A stretch of 64,000 nt of DNA from Candidatus Sphingomonas colombiensis (GCA_029202845.1 CP119315.1:3503001-3567000); one strand, 5' to 3'. Shown: positions 46,231 through 55,836, numbered from the stretch's first letter. Numbers and translations: made by a program. Notes: a model not told the origin generated them from the sequence alone.

Positions 46231-47652
46231 TCAGCGCGATGCGACCTGCACGCCGCCCTTCGCCCACTGCGCGACCTGATCGCCGGCACCGGCACGGACG
46301 AAGCATACCCCCCCCTCCGCGCGATAGGCGCGACAGGTGGCGTCCGCGTCCGCACGGGTGAAGCCGCCGATGGAAAGGCGGTAATATTCGCGATCGGAAG
46401 CTTTAAAGATCATCCCCGCCGGCGCCTTGCCGGAGAAGCCGGCGAAACGACGCTGCGCCCGCGACCAGGCATCCTTGGCAACCCCGGAGGAGGAGAAGGC
46501 GCCAATCTGGACGTACCAATCGCCCTTTTCCTGCACGCGCGCCGCACGGAGCGATGTCTGGCGGCGAAGCGAAGCCTCATTCCGCGCCACGATCACCTTT
46601 GCGGCAGCGAAATCGCTCGCCGGGATCGCCTGAACGAATTCTTTATGTTGCGCAAAAACTACTCGGGCGAAGGCGGGTGACGGTGCAGCTTCGACCGCTG
46701 GCAGGACGTGCGCCACGGGGGCAATCTGCGGCGTGTCTGCAATCTGCGGCGCCGGAGCAGGCTGTGTGACCGACGCGATTTGAGGCGCGTAGGCGACCTG
46801 CGAAGGCGGAACAGCGGCTACCTCCACCGGCTTCGGCTCGGGCGCGGACATGACGGCGGTTGCCGCGTCGCTATCCGCCTTGGCTACCGCGACCGGCACG
46901 GATGCGTTGAGCGCCAGCGCGACCGGCTGGCCGGGATCCTGCGCCGGGGTCACGCCGAGCAGTGTGGCGACCTGATCCGCCGCGTTATTCGGCTTGGCGA
47001 AGGCGGCCCATTGCATGATCCGCTGATCCGCTTCGATCGGCGACAGATCGACGCCGACTATGTTGCGCGCCTCTTGCCAGCGCCCGGCCAATGCCATGGC
47101 AAGTGCAAGATTCTGGCGTGTCTTGGCTGTCGCCGCCGGGCTGCGCGTCGCTGCGATCAACACGTCAACGCCCGAGGCCGGGCTACCCGCAAGCGCAAGC
47201 GCGAGGCCGAAATCTGTCGGATCGAGCTGTGCGGCATGAGCGTCCAGCGTCTTGCGTGCACTCTCCCAATGGCCGCCGGCGATTTGCGCAAGCGCAAGAT
47301 TGAGCGCGGCGCGCCCGTCCGTCGGTTGCAGGGTCAGGACATCATTATAAGCCGCCTCGGCGGAAGCAAAGCGGCCGGCCTTGAGATAGCTTTGTCCGAG
47401 AAGCACGCGATAGCCGACTTCGCGAGGCTGCATCGCCACCGCCGCCTCGGCAAAGGAGGTGGCCTGCGCCACCTGCCCCTTGGCCAGTGCCTTGCGCGCC
47501 TTTTCCGCATTGGCGGCGGCCTGCTTGGTAACGGCGGCGTCGCTGCGACTGCTGGCGGAAGCGACTCCTGCCCCACCCTGCGTGCATCCAACCATGGTGC
47601 CACCGAATACCAGCGCCGAAAGGCTTAGGCTGGCGATCGCGCGAATCCTCAT
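46231..47652 (-). CDS. TPR and SPOR domain lipoprotein
   Basis: About 473 residues. Signal peptide with a cysteine at position 23 (GGTMVGCTQGG, a loose lipobox), then TPR-like helices from about 40-210 (AEAAVAMQPREVGYRVLLGQ, EAAYNDVLTLQPTDGRAALN), an Ala/Pro/Gln-rich linker, and a C-terminal SPOR domain: GDWYVQIGAFSSSGVAKDAW with a disulfide-capable pair (TCRAYRAEGGVCFVRAG). SPOR domains bind denuded septal glycan, so a cell-division role is likely. ATG at 47652 chosen over 47658 for spacing from a GGGA site. Confidence 0.86.
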   Translation of the reverse strand: MRIRAIASLSLSALVFGGTMVGCTQGGAGVASASSRSDAAVTKQAAANAEKARKALAKGQVAQATSFAEAAVAMQPREVGYRVLLGQSYLKAGRFASAEAAYNDVLTLQPTDGRAALNLALAQIAGGHWESARKTLDAHAAQLDPTDFGLALALAGSPASGVDVLIAATRSPAATAKTRQNLALAMALAGRWQEARNIVGVDLSPIEADQRIMQWAAFAKPNNAADQVATLLGVTPAQDPGQPVALALNASVPVAVAKADSDAATAVMSAPEPKPVEVAAVPPSQVAYAPQIASVTQPAPAPQIADTPQIAPVAHVLPAVEAAPSPAFARVVFAQHKEFVQAIPASDFAAAKVIVARNEASLRRQTSLRAARVQEKGDWYVQIGAFSSSGVAKDAWSRAQRRFAGFSGKAPAGMIFKASDREYYRLSIGGFTRADADATCRAYRAEGGVCFVRAGAGDQVAQWAKGGVQVASR

Positions 47653-47673
47653 GACCATTTTCCCGTATCCCGA

Positions 47674-48222
47674 TCAGCGCTTCTTGCGCGGCGGTAGTTG
47701 CGCGACGAGCGTCTCCACCTCCGGCAGAGTGGCGATGAAAACGTCCAGCGCCTCGGTAACGAGTTGCTGCGCTGAGCGATTGCGCGTCGCAGAGGCGAGA
47801 CGCAGCCGCAGATGGCGCTCCTCATCCAGGCGCAGCGTAAAGGCGGATTTGCGACGATGCGCGGTCTCGCGCCGGATACGCGCGGCCGTGGCGACCGATA
47901 CGTTCGCTGCCGGTGGAAGCGGCGTAAGGGCTACAGGCGACTTCGGTGCGGGCGCCTCTTCGACGCTTTCCTCTTCCGGCTCGTATTGCGCTGCCGGTTC
48001 GGTCGGACGGGCTGCAAACCCCTCGTGCAGCGCCTCACGCTCCGCCAATACCGGCGGCACGACGGGAGGCTCGCCCATGTCGTTCCAGCCAAGCGCATCG
48101 CCCGCGGTCGAGAGACCGGCGAGACTGGCGAACCCCTGTGGACGCATCGCGGGGCGGGCCTGCCCCTTACGCGCGAGCAGCCCCGACGAGAGCGAGGCCA
48201 GCGGCTTGGGTGCGCCGAACAT
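47674..48222 (-). CDS. Ribbon-helix-helix-like partner of ParA
   Basis: 182 residues. A disordered Pro/Glu-rich N-terminal two-thirds precedes a C-terminal segment (about 124-170) SAFTLRLDEERHLRLRLASA TRNRSAQQLVTEALDVFIAT, which has the strand-helix-helix pattern of ribbon-helix-helix DNA-binding proteins. The C-terminus is basic (PPRKKR). It shares one base with the ParA stop and is probably expressed with it. No family name can be given with confidence. Confidence 0.65.
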   Translation of the reverse strand: MFGAPKPLASLSSGLLARKGQARPAMRPQGFASLAGLSTAGDALGWNDMGEPPVVPPVLAEREALHEGFAARPTEPAAQYEPEEESVEEAPAPKSPVALTPLPPAANVSVATAARIRRETAHRRKSAFTLRLDEERHLRLRLASATRNRSAQQLVTEALDVFIATLPEVETLVAQLPPRKKR

Positions 48223-48938
48223 CAGCCGACCACCCGCCGGCCGAAGCCGGCTGCTGCGGTGCGCGAGGCGACGAAGCCGTTAACGGCCGTCGGCGTGGTG
48301 AATACGGTGCGGCGGAAGTTCTTTTCCAGCCGATCGGAAATATAGCTCCACAACGCGACAACCTCGTTCGCGGACCGGCCCTTCGGATCGGTCTCCATCA
48401 CGGTGCGGCCGTCGATCATCGACGCGGCGAAATCGGTGCGCTGGTGAACGGTGACCGGCGCGACCGTGCCATGCTGCGACAGTGCGACCGCCGCCTCGCT
48501 GGTGATCCGAGCCTTGGGCGTGGCGCCATTGACGACGAAGATCAGCGGCTTGCTCGCGCGCTCGCACAGATCGACCGTGGCGCCCACGGCGCGCAGATCA
48601 TGCGGGCTGGGGCGCGTGGGGATGACGATCAGTTCAGCGACCTGGATCACGCTCTGGATCGCCATGGTGATCGCGGGTGGCGTATCGATCACTGCGAGCT
48701 TGAAGCCCTGCTGGCGCAGCACCTCCAGATCGGCGGCCAGCCGTGCCACGGTGGTCTGCGCGAACGCCGGATATTCCGCCGTCCGTTCGTTCCACCAATC
48801 CGCCAGCGAGCCTTGTGGATCGATGTCGATCAGCACGACCGGGCCGGCGCCGGCAAGTTGCGCTTGCACGGCGAGGTGGCCGGACAAGGTGGTCTTGCCA
48901 GACCCTCCCTTTTGCGATGCCATTGCGAGAACGCGCAT
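48222..48938 (-). CDS. ParA family ATPase (orphan)
   Basis: 238-residue ParA/MinD-superfamily ATPase with deviant Walker A SQKGGSGKTTLSG (residues 8-20), switch I IDIDPQGSLADWW and Walker B/switch II AVIDTPPAITMAI. No ParB with parS motif is adjacent; instead a ribbon-helix-helix-like protein follows. ParA-family proteins place cargo at poles or midcell; here linked to two SPOR genes. No replication genes are nearby, so it is probably chromosomal and not plasmid partition. Confidence 0.85.
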   Translation of the reverse strand: MRVLAMASQKGGSGKTTLSGHLAVQAQLAGAGPVVLIDIDPQGSLADWWNERTAEYPAFAQTTVARLAADLEVLRQQGFKLAVIDTPPAITMAIQSVIQVAELIVIPTRPSPHDLRAVGATVDLCERASKPLIFVVNGATPKARITSEAAVALSQHGTVAPVTVHQRTDFAASMIDGRTVMETDPKGRSANEVVALWSYISDRLEKNFRRTVFTTPTAVNGFVASRTAAAGFGRRVVG

Positions 48939-49152
48939 GAGTCCCTCAAATCCACCTGTTCAGAGGGCTGAAATGCCATGAGGGAAGATAAGGAAAGGTA
49001 AATGGCGTGGAAGGGCGTCGCGTTATCGTTTGAACCCGAATGCTGCGCCAGACGATCGCTCCATCGCGGACTTTACAGGAACGAATGGTTAATTGCCCGG
49101 TGATATGGCTTGGGGCATGTTTCTGGAGCATCAACGGGATGGGGGCTGGGCG

Positions 49153-50166
49153 ATGAGGATGGCGTATCTTGGCGCGCTGGCGCTGATGGCGATGGCCGGG
49201 CCGGCGATCGCCGACGTGAAGGCCGGAGTCGATGCGTGGAGCCGGGGGGATTACGACAAAGCTGTAGCCGAATGGCGCAAGCCGGCGATCGCGGGAGACG
49301 CGGACGCGCAGTTCAACATGGGCCAAGCCTATAAGCTCGGGCGCGGCGTGTCGGTCGATCAGACCCAGGCGATCGACTGGTTCCGCAAGGCGGCGCTGCA
49401 AGGCCATGCACAGGCGCAGGACAATTACGCGCTCAGCCTGTTTCAGGAAGGCCGCAAGGCAGACGCCCTGCCCTGGCTGGAAAAATCGGTAGCGCGCGAT
49501 GAAAAGCGCACCGAACTGGTGCTCGGCACGATGCTGTTCAACGGCGATGCAGTTACGAAGGATTGGGCCCGCGCCTTCGCGCTTGTCTCGCGCTCGTCGC
49601 AGCAAGGCCTGGCACAAGCGTCGCAAACGCTGGCGCAGATGGATCAATATGTCACTCCGGAGCAGCGCCAGCAGGGGCTCGCCATGGCGAAGCGGATCGA
49701 GGTCGAGGGCCGCTCCGCACGCCTCGCCGCCGCGACCGCGCCCTCATCCGCGCCGCAACACACGGCGGCGCTAAATCAGCCCGCGGCCACGATCAGCAAA
49801 GCGCCGGGCGCGAATTACTCCGTCCCCGGCAAGGCGCCGACTCATTCGACCACGCCGGCTCCCAAACCCGAAAAGCTCGCCAAAGCGGAACCCGCACACC
49901 CCACGCCGGCCAAACCGAAAGAGCCGAAAGCCACCCCTGCTCCAATGTCCGCAAATGGAAACTGGCGCATCCAGCTCGGCGCGTTCCGCGATGAGAACAA
50001 CGCCCACGCCCTGTGGGGCAAGGTTGGCAGCAAAACCGGCGGCCGGGTTAGCTACGTCAAGACTGGGGACATCACCAAGGTACGGGCGACGGGCTTCCCC
50101 TCTCGCGGGGCGGCACAGGCGGCATGCGACAAAGCGGGCGTGACGTGTGTGGTGGTGGCGCCGTAA
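49153..50166 (+). CDS. Sel1-repeat and SPOR domain protein
   Basis: 337 residues. Signal peptide MRMAYLGALALMAMAGPAIA, Sel1-like repeats about 25-190 (AQFNMGQAYKLGRGVSVDQT, AIDWFRKAALQGHAQAQDNY), a Lys/Pro-rich linker and a C-terminal SPOR domain: GNWRIQLGAFRDENNAHALW, FPSRGAAQAACDKAGVTCVV. The architecture parallels the TPR-SPOR protein 3 kb away. Divergent from the ParA gene, with 214 bases between starts. Confidence 0.86.
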   Translation: MRMAYLGALALMAMAGPAIADVKAGVDAWSRGDYDKAVAEWRKPAIAGDADAQFNMGQAYKLGRGVSVDQTQAIDWFRKAALQGHAQAQDNYALSLFQEGRKADALPWLEKSVARDEKRTELVLGTMLFNGDAVTKDWARAFALVSRSSQQGLAQASQTLAQMDQYVTPEQRQQGLAMAKRIEVEGRSARLAAATAPSSAPQHTAALNQPAATISKAPGANYSVPGKAPTHSTTPAPKPEKLAKAEPAHPTPAKPKEPKATPAPMSANGNWRIQLGAFRDENNAHALWGKVGSKTGGRVSYVKTGDITKVRATGFPSRGAAQAACDKAGVTCVVVAP

Positions 50167-50190
50167 CCGCGATTTGGGATCATGACCGTC

Positions 50191-50234
50191 GATCCGTCTC
50201 CGAGCGCCATTCAACTGGCATCGGAGACAGGATC
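50191..50234. repeat. Long imperfect hairpin between the SPOR gene and serB
   Basis: GATCCGTCTCCGA (50191-50203) pairs with TCGGAGACAGGATC (50221-50234) apart from one bulged base, with a further GCCA/TGGC inner pair. No T run follows, so it is not an obvious terminator. It sits in the 160-base gap between two converging genes, where a second GATCCGTCGAGG copy of the arm is also seen. Confidence 0.5.
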
Positions 50235-50326
50235 GATCCGTCGAGGACAGCATCGCACTTGATGACCAACGGACACCCCGTCGCGATATAGGTAAAATAT
50301 AACCGGAATATCGCGCGTCGTGCGCT

Positions 50327-51208
50327 TTACCTCACTACCCAATCCTTCCGCGCGATCCCCTGCGCCCATAGCAACGCGGTAAGATCGCCGTGATCGATCC
50401 GTGCCGCCGCAGCAGCGGCCACGATCGGCTTGGCGTGATAAGCCACCCCCAGCCCGGCAATCCCGATCATCGCAAGATCGTTTGCGCCATCACCCACCGC
50501 CAGGGTTTCCGCGTCGGAGAGCGCGAGTTCCGCACGTACTTCACGCAGCGTGCGTTCCTTGGTCGCGGAATCGACGATCGGCTTGCCCACCGTTCCCGTC
50601 AGCCGCGCATTGCTTACCTCCAGCCGGTTGGCGATCACGCGGTGGAAGCCGATCGTTTCTCCCACCGGCTCGGCGAAGGCGGTGAAGCCGCCAGAAACCA
50701 GCACGGCGGTCGCGCCACGCGCACCCATCGTCTGCACAAGCGCCTCCGCACCGGGCATGATCCGCAACCGCTCCGCACGACAACGATCGATCGCATCCGC
50801 GCCGAGATCCTTGAGCAACGCAACGCGCGCATCCAGCGCAGCGGCAAAATCTAGTTCGCCGCGCATCGCCGCCTCGGTTATCTCTGCGATCTGCGGCTTG
50901 ATCCCGGCATAATCGGCCAGTTCGTCGATGCACTCGATCGTGATCATGGTCGAATCCATGTCAGCCACGAGCAGCTTCTTCTCGCGCCCCGCACTGAGCT
51001 GCACGACGATATCGACGCGATCGAACGCGCCCTCCAAGGCGGAGCGCGCCGCCTCGGGCGCCTGTTCGAACCGAATATCCGCCGCATCGCCCTCATCGAG
51101 CCACACGGCATCTCCCGGCGCGCAATCGGCCGCCGCGAGCCGCGCGCGCGCATCAGAGAGGATGTGGGCGGAGAGCCGTCCCGTTGCTATCAACGTCGCC
51201 GTGAACAT
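50327..51208 (-). CDS. serB: Phosphoserine phosphatase
   Basis: HAD-family phosphatase, last step of serine synthesis. 293 residues; the N-terminal region is an ACT-like domain and the HAD core starts VADMDSTMITIECIDELADY with catalytic D83 and D85. Other HAD motifs: VLVSGGFTAF and AVGDGANDLAMIGIAGLGVA. Divergent from miaA. Confidence 0.94.
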   Translation of the reverse strand: MFTATLIATGRLSAHILSDARARLAAADCAPGDAVWLDEGDAADIRFEQAPEAARSALEGAFDRVDIVVQLSAGREKKLLVADMDSTMITIECIDELADYAGIKPQIAEITEAAMRGELDFAAALDARVALLKDLGADAIDRCRAERLRIMPGAEALVQTMGARGATAVLVSGGFTAFAEPVGETIGFHRVIANRLEVSNARLTGTVGKPIVDSATKERTLREVRAELALSDAETLAVGDGANDLAMIGIAGLGVAYHAKPIVAAAAAARIDHGDLTALLWAQGIARKDWVVR

Positions 51209-51322
51209 CGAACTTCCTCACTCCCACCCCGCCCTCGCCGCCGCCCGATCGGGCCGTAAGACGGTTGAATATGACGGACGCCTCGCGAAAAACCTGACGC
51301 GTACGGATCGAAAGATCGCCCC

Positions 51323-52237
51323 GTGACCCGTCCTGTGGTGGCGCTCATTGCAGGGCCGACGGCGAGCGGCAAGTCCGCGCTGGCGATCGCACTGGCGGAA
51401 AGCGCCAACGGCGTGGTGATCAACGCCGATGCGAGCCAGGTCTATCGCGATCTGCGTATCCTGAGCGCGCGGCCGGATGCAGCGGACGAGGCACGCGTGC
51501 CGCATCGGCTGTTCGGCTATATCGATGGCGCATTATCCTGCTCGGCTGCGCAATGGGCGGCGGACGCGCGAACGGCGATCGAGGCCGCGCATAAAGAAGC
51601 GCGCCTGCCGATCCTCGTTGGCGGCACCGGGCTTTATCTGCGTACGCTGATCGACGGGATCGCGCCCGTGCCGGAAATCGACCCCGCGATCCGTGCTGCC
51701 GTACGCGCCATGCCGGTCGCGGAAGCTCATGCGGCGTTGTCGCACGAAGACCCCGCCGCCGCCGCACGCCTCGCCCCGGCGGACACTGCGCGGGTGGCAC
51801 GCGCGCTGGAGGTGGTGCGTTCGACCGGACAGGCGCTTGGCGAGTGGCAGGCACAGCTCAACGGTGGGATCGGCGCGTCGATCGACCTGCGGCCAGTGAT
51901 CCTGCTGCCCGATCGGGAGGAACTGGTGACCCGCTGCGACGCTCGCCTCATCGAGATGTTCGATGGTGGTGCCGTGGAGGAAGTCGCACAGCTGATGGCT
52001 CGCACGGACGTGCCCGCCGACGCCCCGGTGCGCCGCGCGATCGGCGTACCGGAAATCGCGGCGATGCTGTCAGGGAAGATCACGCGGGAAACGGCGCTCC
52101 GCGACGCGCAGTTCGCGACGCGGCGTTATTCCAAGCGTCAATATACCTGGTTTCGCAATCAGCCGCCTGCGGAATGGGAGCGCCTCTCTCAGCCGCCAAA
52201 GGGCGATTTGAAAGAATATTTCAATATTTTACCTTGA
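51323..52237 (+). CDS. miaA: tRNA dimethylallyltransferase
   Basis: Adds the dimethylallyl group to A37 of tRNAs reading UNN codons. 304 residues with P-loop IAGPTASGKSALAIALAES, DASQVYRDLRILSARPD and GGTGLYLRTLIDGIAPVP; C-terminal FATRRYSKRQYTWFRNQ is the tRNA-binding signature. GTG start at 51323. Confidence 0.95.
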   Translation: MTRPVVALIAGPTASGKSALAIALAESANGVVINADASQVYRDLRILSARPDAADEARVPHRLFGYIDGALSCSAAQWAADARTAIEAAHKEARLPILVGGTGLYLRTLIDGIAPVPEIDPAIRAAVRAMPVAEAHAALSHEDPAAAARLAPADTARVARALEVVRSTGQALGEWQAQLNGGIGASIDLRPVILLPDREELVTRCDARLIEMFDGGAVEEVAQLMARTDVPADAPVRRAIGVPEIAAMLSGKITRETALRDAQFATRRYSKRQYTWFRNQPPAEWERLSQPPKGDLKEYFNILP

Positions 52238-52262
52238 CGCGTAATATTTGATGCACTAGCGC
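52234..52262 (+). promoter_or_regulatory. Candidate promoter of the ilv genes
   Basis: TTGACG (52234-52239), a 17-base AT-rich spacer and TAGCGC (52257-52262) in the gap between miaA and ilvB. The -35 match is good, the -10 poor. No leader peptide rich in Ile, Leu or Val codons is seen here. Confidence 0.3.
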
Positions 52263-52316
52263 GCTTCGACCACGCGAGCTATTCGCTTGTGCAGCATGAA
52301 ATAAGGAGTGATCGAC

Positions 52317-54077
52317 GTGACCGAGAAGAGCGGAGCAGACATCCTGGTCGAGGCGCTGTGCGATCTCGGCGTGGACGTCATCTTCGGCTATCCGGGGGGC
52401 GCGGTCCTTCCGATTTACGACGCGATCTTCCGCTCGCAGCGCATTCGCCACATTCTCGTTCGCCATGAACAGGCCGCGACGCATGCGGCGGAGGGCTATG
52501 CGCGTTCCACCGGCAAGCCGGGCGTGGTGCTCGTCACTTCCGGCCCCGGCGCGACCAATGCGGTTACCGGCATCACCGATGCGCTGCTGGATTCGATCCC
52601 CATGGTGGTGATCACCGGGCAGGTGGCGACGCATCTGATCGGCTCCGACGCGTTTCAGGAAGCCGATACGGTCGGCATTACGCGGCACTGCACCAAACAC
52701 AATTATCTGGTGAAAGACCCCGCGCGGTTGGGGCCCGTGGTGCATGAGGCATTTCATATCGCCACCTCCGGCCGCCCCGGCCCGGTGGTGATCGACATTC
52801 CCAAGGACGTGCAGGTCGCCACCGCGAACTACACCCGGCCCGGCCCGATCCAGCACAAGACGTATCGCCCGCCGGTGAAGGCCGATCGAAGCGACATCGA
52901 GCAGGTCGTCGACATGCTGGCGGCGGCGGAACGGCCGATCCTTTATACCGGCGGCGGCGTGATCAACTCCGGCCCCGGCGCGAGCCAGTTGCTGCGTGAA
53001 CTCGCCAAGATCACCGGTGCGCCGGTAACCTCGACGCTAATGGGCCTCGGCGCCTATCCGGCATCCAGCCCGCAATGGCTCGGAATGCTGGGGATGCACG
53101 GCACCTATGAAGCCAATATGGCGATGAATCAGGCCGACCTGATCGTCGCGATCGGCGCGCGCTTCGACGATCGCGTGACGGGCCGGCTAGACGCGTTCAG
53201 CCCGAACAGCCGCAAGGTGCATATCGACGTCGATCGTTCGTCGATGAACAAGACGGTGCGGATCGACCTTCCCGTGCTGGCCGATGCCGGCCACGCGATG
53301 GAGGACATGATCCATATCTGGAAGTCGCGCCAGCATCCCAAGCCCGACGTTTCCGAATGGTGGCGGCGGATCGATGGCTGGCGCGCGGTGAACAGCCTCG
53401 ACTTCCCGGAAGACGGGCCAAACAGCTTTCAGGGCGCGATCATGCCGCAGCGCGCGATCAAGGCCTTGTGGGAGGCTACGCACGCCAAGGCGCCGATCAT
53501 CACCACCGAGGTGGGTCAGCACCAGATGTGGGCGGCGCAGCATTTCGGCTTCGAAAGCCCGAACAAGTGGCTCACCTCGGGCGGCCTGGGAACGATGGGC
53601 TATGGCTTGCCCGCCGCGATCGGCGCGCAACTCGGCAACCCCAATGCACTGGTGATCGATATCGCCGGCGAAGCCTCGATCCAGATGAACATTCAGGAAC
53701 TGGCGACCGCGACGCAATATCGCCTGCCGGTGAAGATCTTCATCCTCAACAACGAATATATGGGCATGGTCCGCCAGTGGCAGGAGCTGACCTATGAAAG
53801 CCGCTATGCCGAAAGCTATTCGGATGCGCTGCCCGATTTCGTGAAGCTGGCCGAGGCTTATGGCTGGAAGGGTATCCTCATCGAACGGCCCGATCAGCTT
53901 GAAAGCGGCATCGCCGACATGCTGGCCCATGATGGGCCGGTGATGGTCGATTGCCGGGTGGCGAAGCTCGCCAACTGCTTCCCGATGATCCCCAGCGGCG
54001 CGGCGCATACCGACATGATCCTGCAGGCGAACGAGGTTTCGGGCACGATGAACGACGAGGCCAAGGCGCTCGTCTGA
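52317..54077 (+). CDS. ilvB: Acetolactate synthase large subunit
   Basis: ThDP/FAD enzyme opening branched-chain amino acid synthesis. 586 residues: VIFGYPGGAVLPIYDAIF near the N-terminus, FGFESPNKWLTSGGLGTMGY, and the ThDP motif IDIAGEASIQMNIQELATAT followed by NNEYMGMVRQWQEL. The usual GD at the start of the ThDP motif reads GE, as in relatives. GTG at 52317 is chosen because AAGGAG lies 8 bases before; the frame also opens 9 bases earlier. Confidence 0.96.
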   Translation: MTEKSGADILVEALCDLGVDVIFGYPGGAVLPIYDAIFRSQRIRHILVRHEQAATHAAEGYARSTGKPGVVLVTSGPGATNAVTGITDALLDSIPMVVITGQVATHLIGSDAFQEADTVGITRHCTKHNYLVKDPARLGPVVHEAFHIATSGRPGPVVIDIPKDVQVATANYTRPGPIQHKTYRPPVKADRSDIEQVVDMLAAAERPILYTGGGVINSGPGASQLLRELAKITGAPVTSTLMGLGAYPASSPQWLGMLGMHGTYEANMAMNQADLIVAIGARFDDRVTGRLDAFSPNSRKVHIDVDRSSMNKTVRIDLPVLADAGHAMEDMIHIWKSRQHPKPDVSEWWRRIDGWRAVNSLDFPEDGPNSFQGAIMPQRAIKALWEATHAKAPIITTEVGQHQMWAAQHFGFESPNKWLTSGGLGTMGYGLPAAIGAQLGNPNALVIDIAGEASIQMNIQELATATQYRLPVKIFILNNEYMGMVRQWQELTYESRYAESYSDALPDFVKLAEAYGWKGILIERPDQLESGIADMLAHDGPVMVDCRVAKLANCFPMIPSGAAHTDMILQANEVSGTMNDEAKALV

Positions 54078-54142
54078 TCCATCCTGCGACAATGAAACCT
54101 ATCCAATTTCAGGGAGATTCCGGCGCTGGCCGGGATGATGAC

Positions 54143-54658
54143 ATGCACATCAGGGAAGAAAAAGCCGAACGCCACACGCTGGCGGTGATCGTCGATAACG
54201 AACCGGGCATCCTCGCCCGGATCGCGGGGCTGTTCACCGCGCGCGGCTATAATATCGAAAGCCTGACGGTGAGCGAGATCACGGCGGACAAACAGGTCAG
54301 CCGGATCACGATCGTTACCTCGGCCGGCCCCGCGACGCTGGAGCAGATCGTGGCGCAGCTCGATCGGCTCGTGCCGGTGCACCGCGTCCACGATCTTACC
54401 GCGGAGGGCGATCACGTCGAGCGCGAGCTGGCGCTGGTGAAGGTGCGCGGCACCGGCGATCACCGGATCGAGGCGCTGCGGCTGGCCGATGTCTATCGCG
54501 CCCGCGTGGTCGATGCGACGACCTCCAGCTTCGTGTTCGAAGTGACCGGCAGCATCGAGAAGATCAACAAATTCGTCGAACTGATGGGCGAAGTCGGCCT
54601 GATCGAGGTCGCCCGCACCGGCATCGTCGCCATCTCGCGGGGCAAGGATCCCGCCTGA
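54143..54658 (+). CDS. ilvN: Acetolactate synthase small subunit
   Basis: Regulatory subunit that confers valine feedback on IlvB. 171 residues; N-terminal ACT domain HTLAVIVDNEPGILARIAGL FTARGYNIESLTVSEI, then the C-terminal small-subunit domain ELALVKVRGTGDHRIEALRL. ATG at 54143 gives the standard MHIREEKAERH start; the frame opens 192 bases earlier inside ilvB, which is unlikely. 65 bases after ilvB, and followed by ilvC. Confidence 0.94.
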   Translation: MHIREEKAERHTLAVIVDNEPGILARIAGLFTARGYNIESLTVSEITADKQVSRITIVTSAGPATLEQIVAQLDRLVPVHRVHDLTAEGDHVERELALVKVRGTGDHRIEALRLADVYRARVVDATTSSFVFEVTGSIEKINKFVELMGEVGLIEVARTGIVAISRGKDPA

Positions 54659-54723
54659 GCATTCACTTTCATCGCCCGTCGCTGCGGGCCGCACCCCAAT
54701 GATATTCACGAAAGGATTATGAC

Positions 54724-55743
54724 ATGCGCGTCTATTACGATCGCGACGCCGATCTGAACCTGATCACGGGCAAGAAGATCGCCATCATCGGCTATGGCTC
54801 GCAAGGTCACGCCCATGCGCAGAACCTCCGCGATTCCGGCGTCAAGGAAGTCGCGATCGCGCTGCGTGAGGGCTCTGCCACCGCGAAGAAGGCCGAAGCC
54901 GCCGGCTTCAAGGTCATGTCGAACAAGGAAGCGGCGAAGTGGGCCGATGTCCTGATGATCCTCGCGCCCGATGAGCATCAGGCGGCGATCTGGGAGAACG
55001 ACCTGAAGGGCAATCTGCGCCCCGGCAGCGCGCTCGCCTTCGCGCACGGCCTCAACGTCCATTTCGGGCTGATCGAGCCGCCCGCGGATATCGACGTGAT
55101 CATGATCGCGCCGAAGGGCCCGGGCCACACCGTCCGTTCCGAATATGCCCGCGGCGGAGGCGTCCCCTGCCTGATCGCGGTTCATCAGGATGCGAGCGGC
55201 AACGCGCACGACGTCGCGCTGGCTTATGCCTCCGGCGTCGGCGGCGGCCGCTCGGGCATCATCGAGACGAATTTCCGCGAGGAATGCGAAACCGATCTAT
55301 TCGGCGAGCAGGCCGTGCTCTGCGGCGGCGCCACCGCGCTCGTCCAGGCCGGTTTCGAAACGCTGGTCGAGGCGGGTTACGCGCCTGAAATGGCCTATTT
55401 CGAGTGCCTTCACGAACTGAAGCTGATCGTCGACCTGATGTATGAAGGCGGCATCGCCAACATGCGCTATTCGATCAGCAACACCGCCGAATATGGCGAC
55501 ATCACCACCGGCCCGCGCATCATCACCGATGAGACGAAGAAGGAAATGAAGCGCGTTCTGGCGGACATCCAGTCCGGTCGCTTCGTCAAGAACTTCGTGC
55601 TCGACAACCGTGCCGGCCAGCCGGAATTGAAGGCCGCGCGCAAGGCCGCCGCGACGCATCAGATCGAGCAGGTCGGCAGCAAGCTGCGCGCGATGATGCC
55701 GTGGATCGGCGCGAACAAGCTGGTGGACAAGGAACGTAACTGA
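54724..55743 (+). CDS. ilvC: Ketol-acid reductoisomerase (class I)
   Basis: NADPH enzyme that isomerises and reduces acetolactate or acetohydroxybutyrate. 339 residues; N-terminal NADPH fold GYGSQGHAHAQNLRDSGVKE, GPGHTVRSEYARGGGVPCLI, and the C-terminal domain FECLHELKLIVDLMYEGGIA with acidic Mg ligands. SD AAAGGAT precedes the ATG. Together with ilvB and ilvN it makes a complete acetolactate-to-dihydroxy-acid segment; ilvD and ilvE are absent from view. Confidence 0.97.
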   Translation: MRVYYDRDADLNLITGKKIAIIGYGSQGHAHAQNLRDSGVKEVAIALREGSATAKKAEAAGFKVMSNKEAAKWADVLMILAPDEHQAAIWENDLKGNLRPGSALAFAHGLNVHFGLIEPPADIDVIMIAPKGPGHTVRSEYARGGGVPCLIAVHQDASGNAHDVALAYASGVGGGRSGIIETNFREECETDLFGEQAVLCGGATALVQAGFETLVEAGYAPEMAYFECLHELKLIVDLMYEGGIANMRYSISNTAEYGDITTGPRIITDETKKEMKRVLADIQSGRFVKNFVLDNRAGQPELKAARKAAATHQIEQVGSKLRAMMPWIGANKLVDKERN

Positions 55744-55836
55744 TCCGGCCTGTAATCGGCTTGTAATCCGAAAACCGCGACGAACCGTGTTTGATCGCTG
55801 GTGCATTCTCGCCCTCGCCTCTCTAGAGGCGGGGGC

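Noticed and set aside
48222..48938. Plasmid partition system based on ParA
   Set aside because: No ParB, parS-like repeats or replication initiator nearby and neighbours are core chromosomal genes.
52234..52317. Attenuator leader in front of ilvB
   Set aside because: No short frame with Ile, Leu or Val codons and no stable hairpin with a T run was found, unlike the leuA upstream region.
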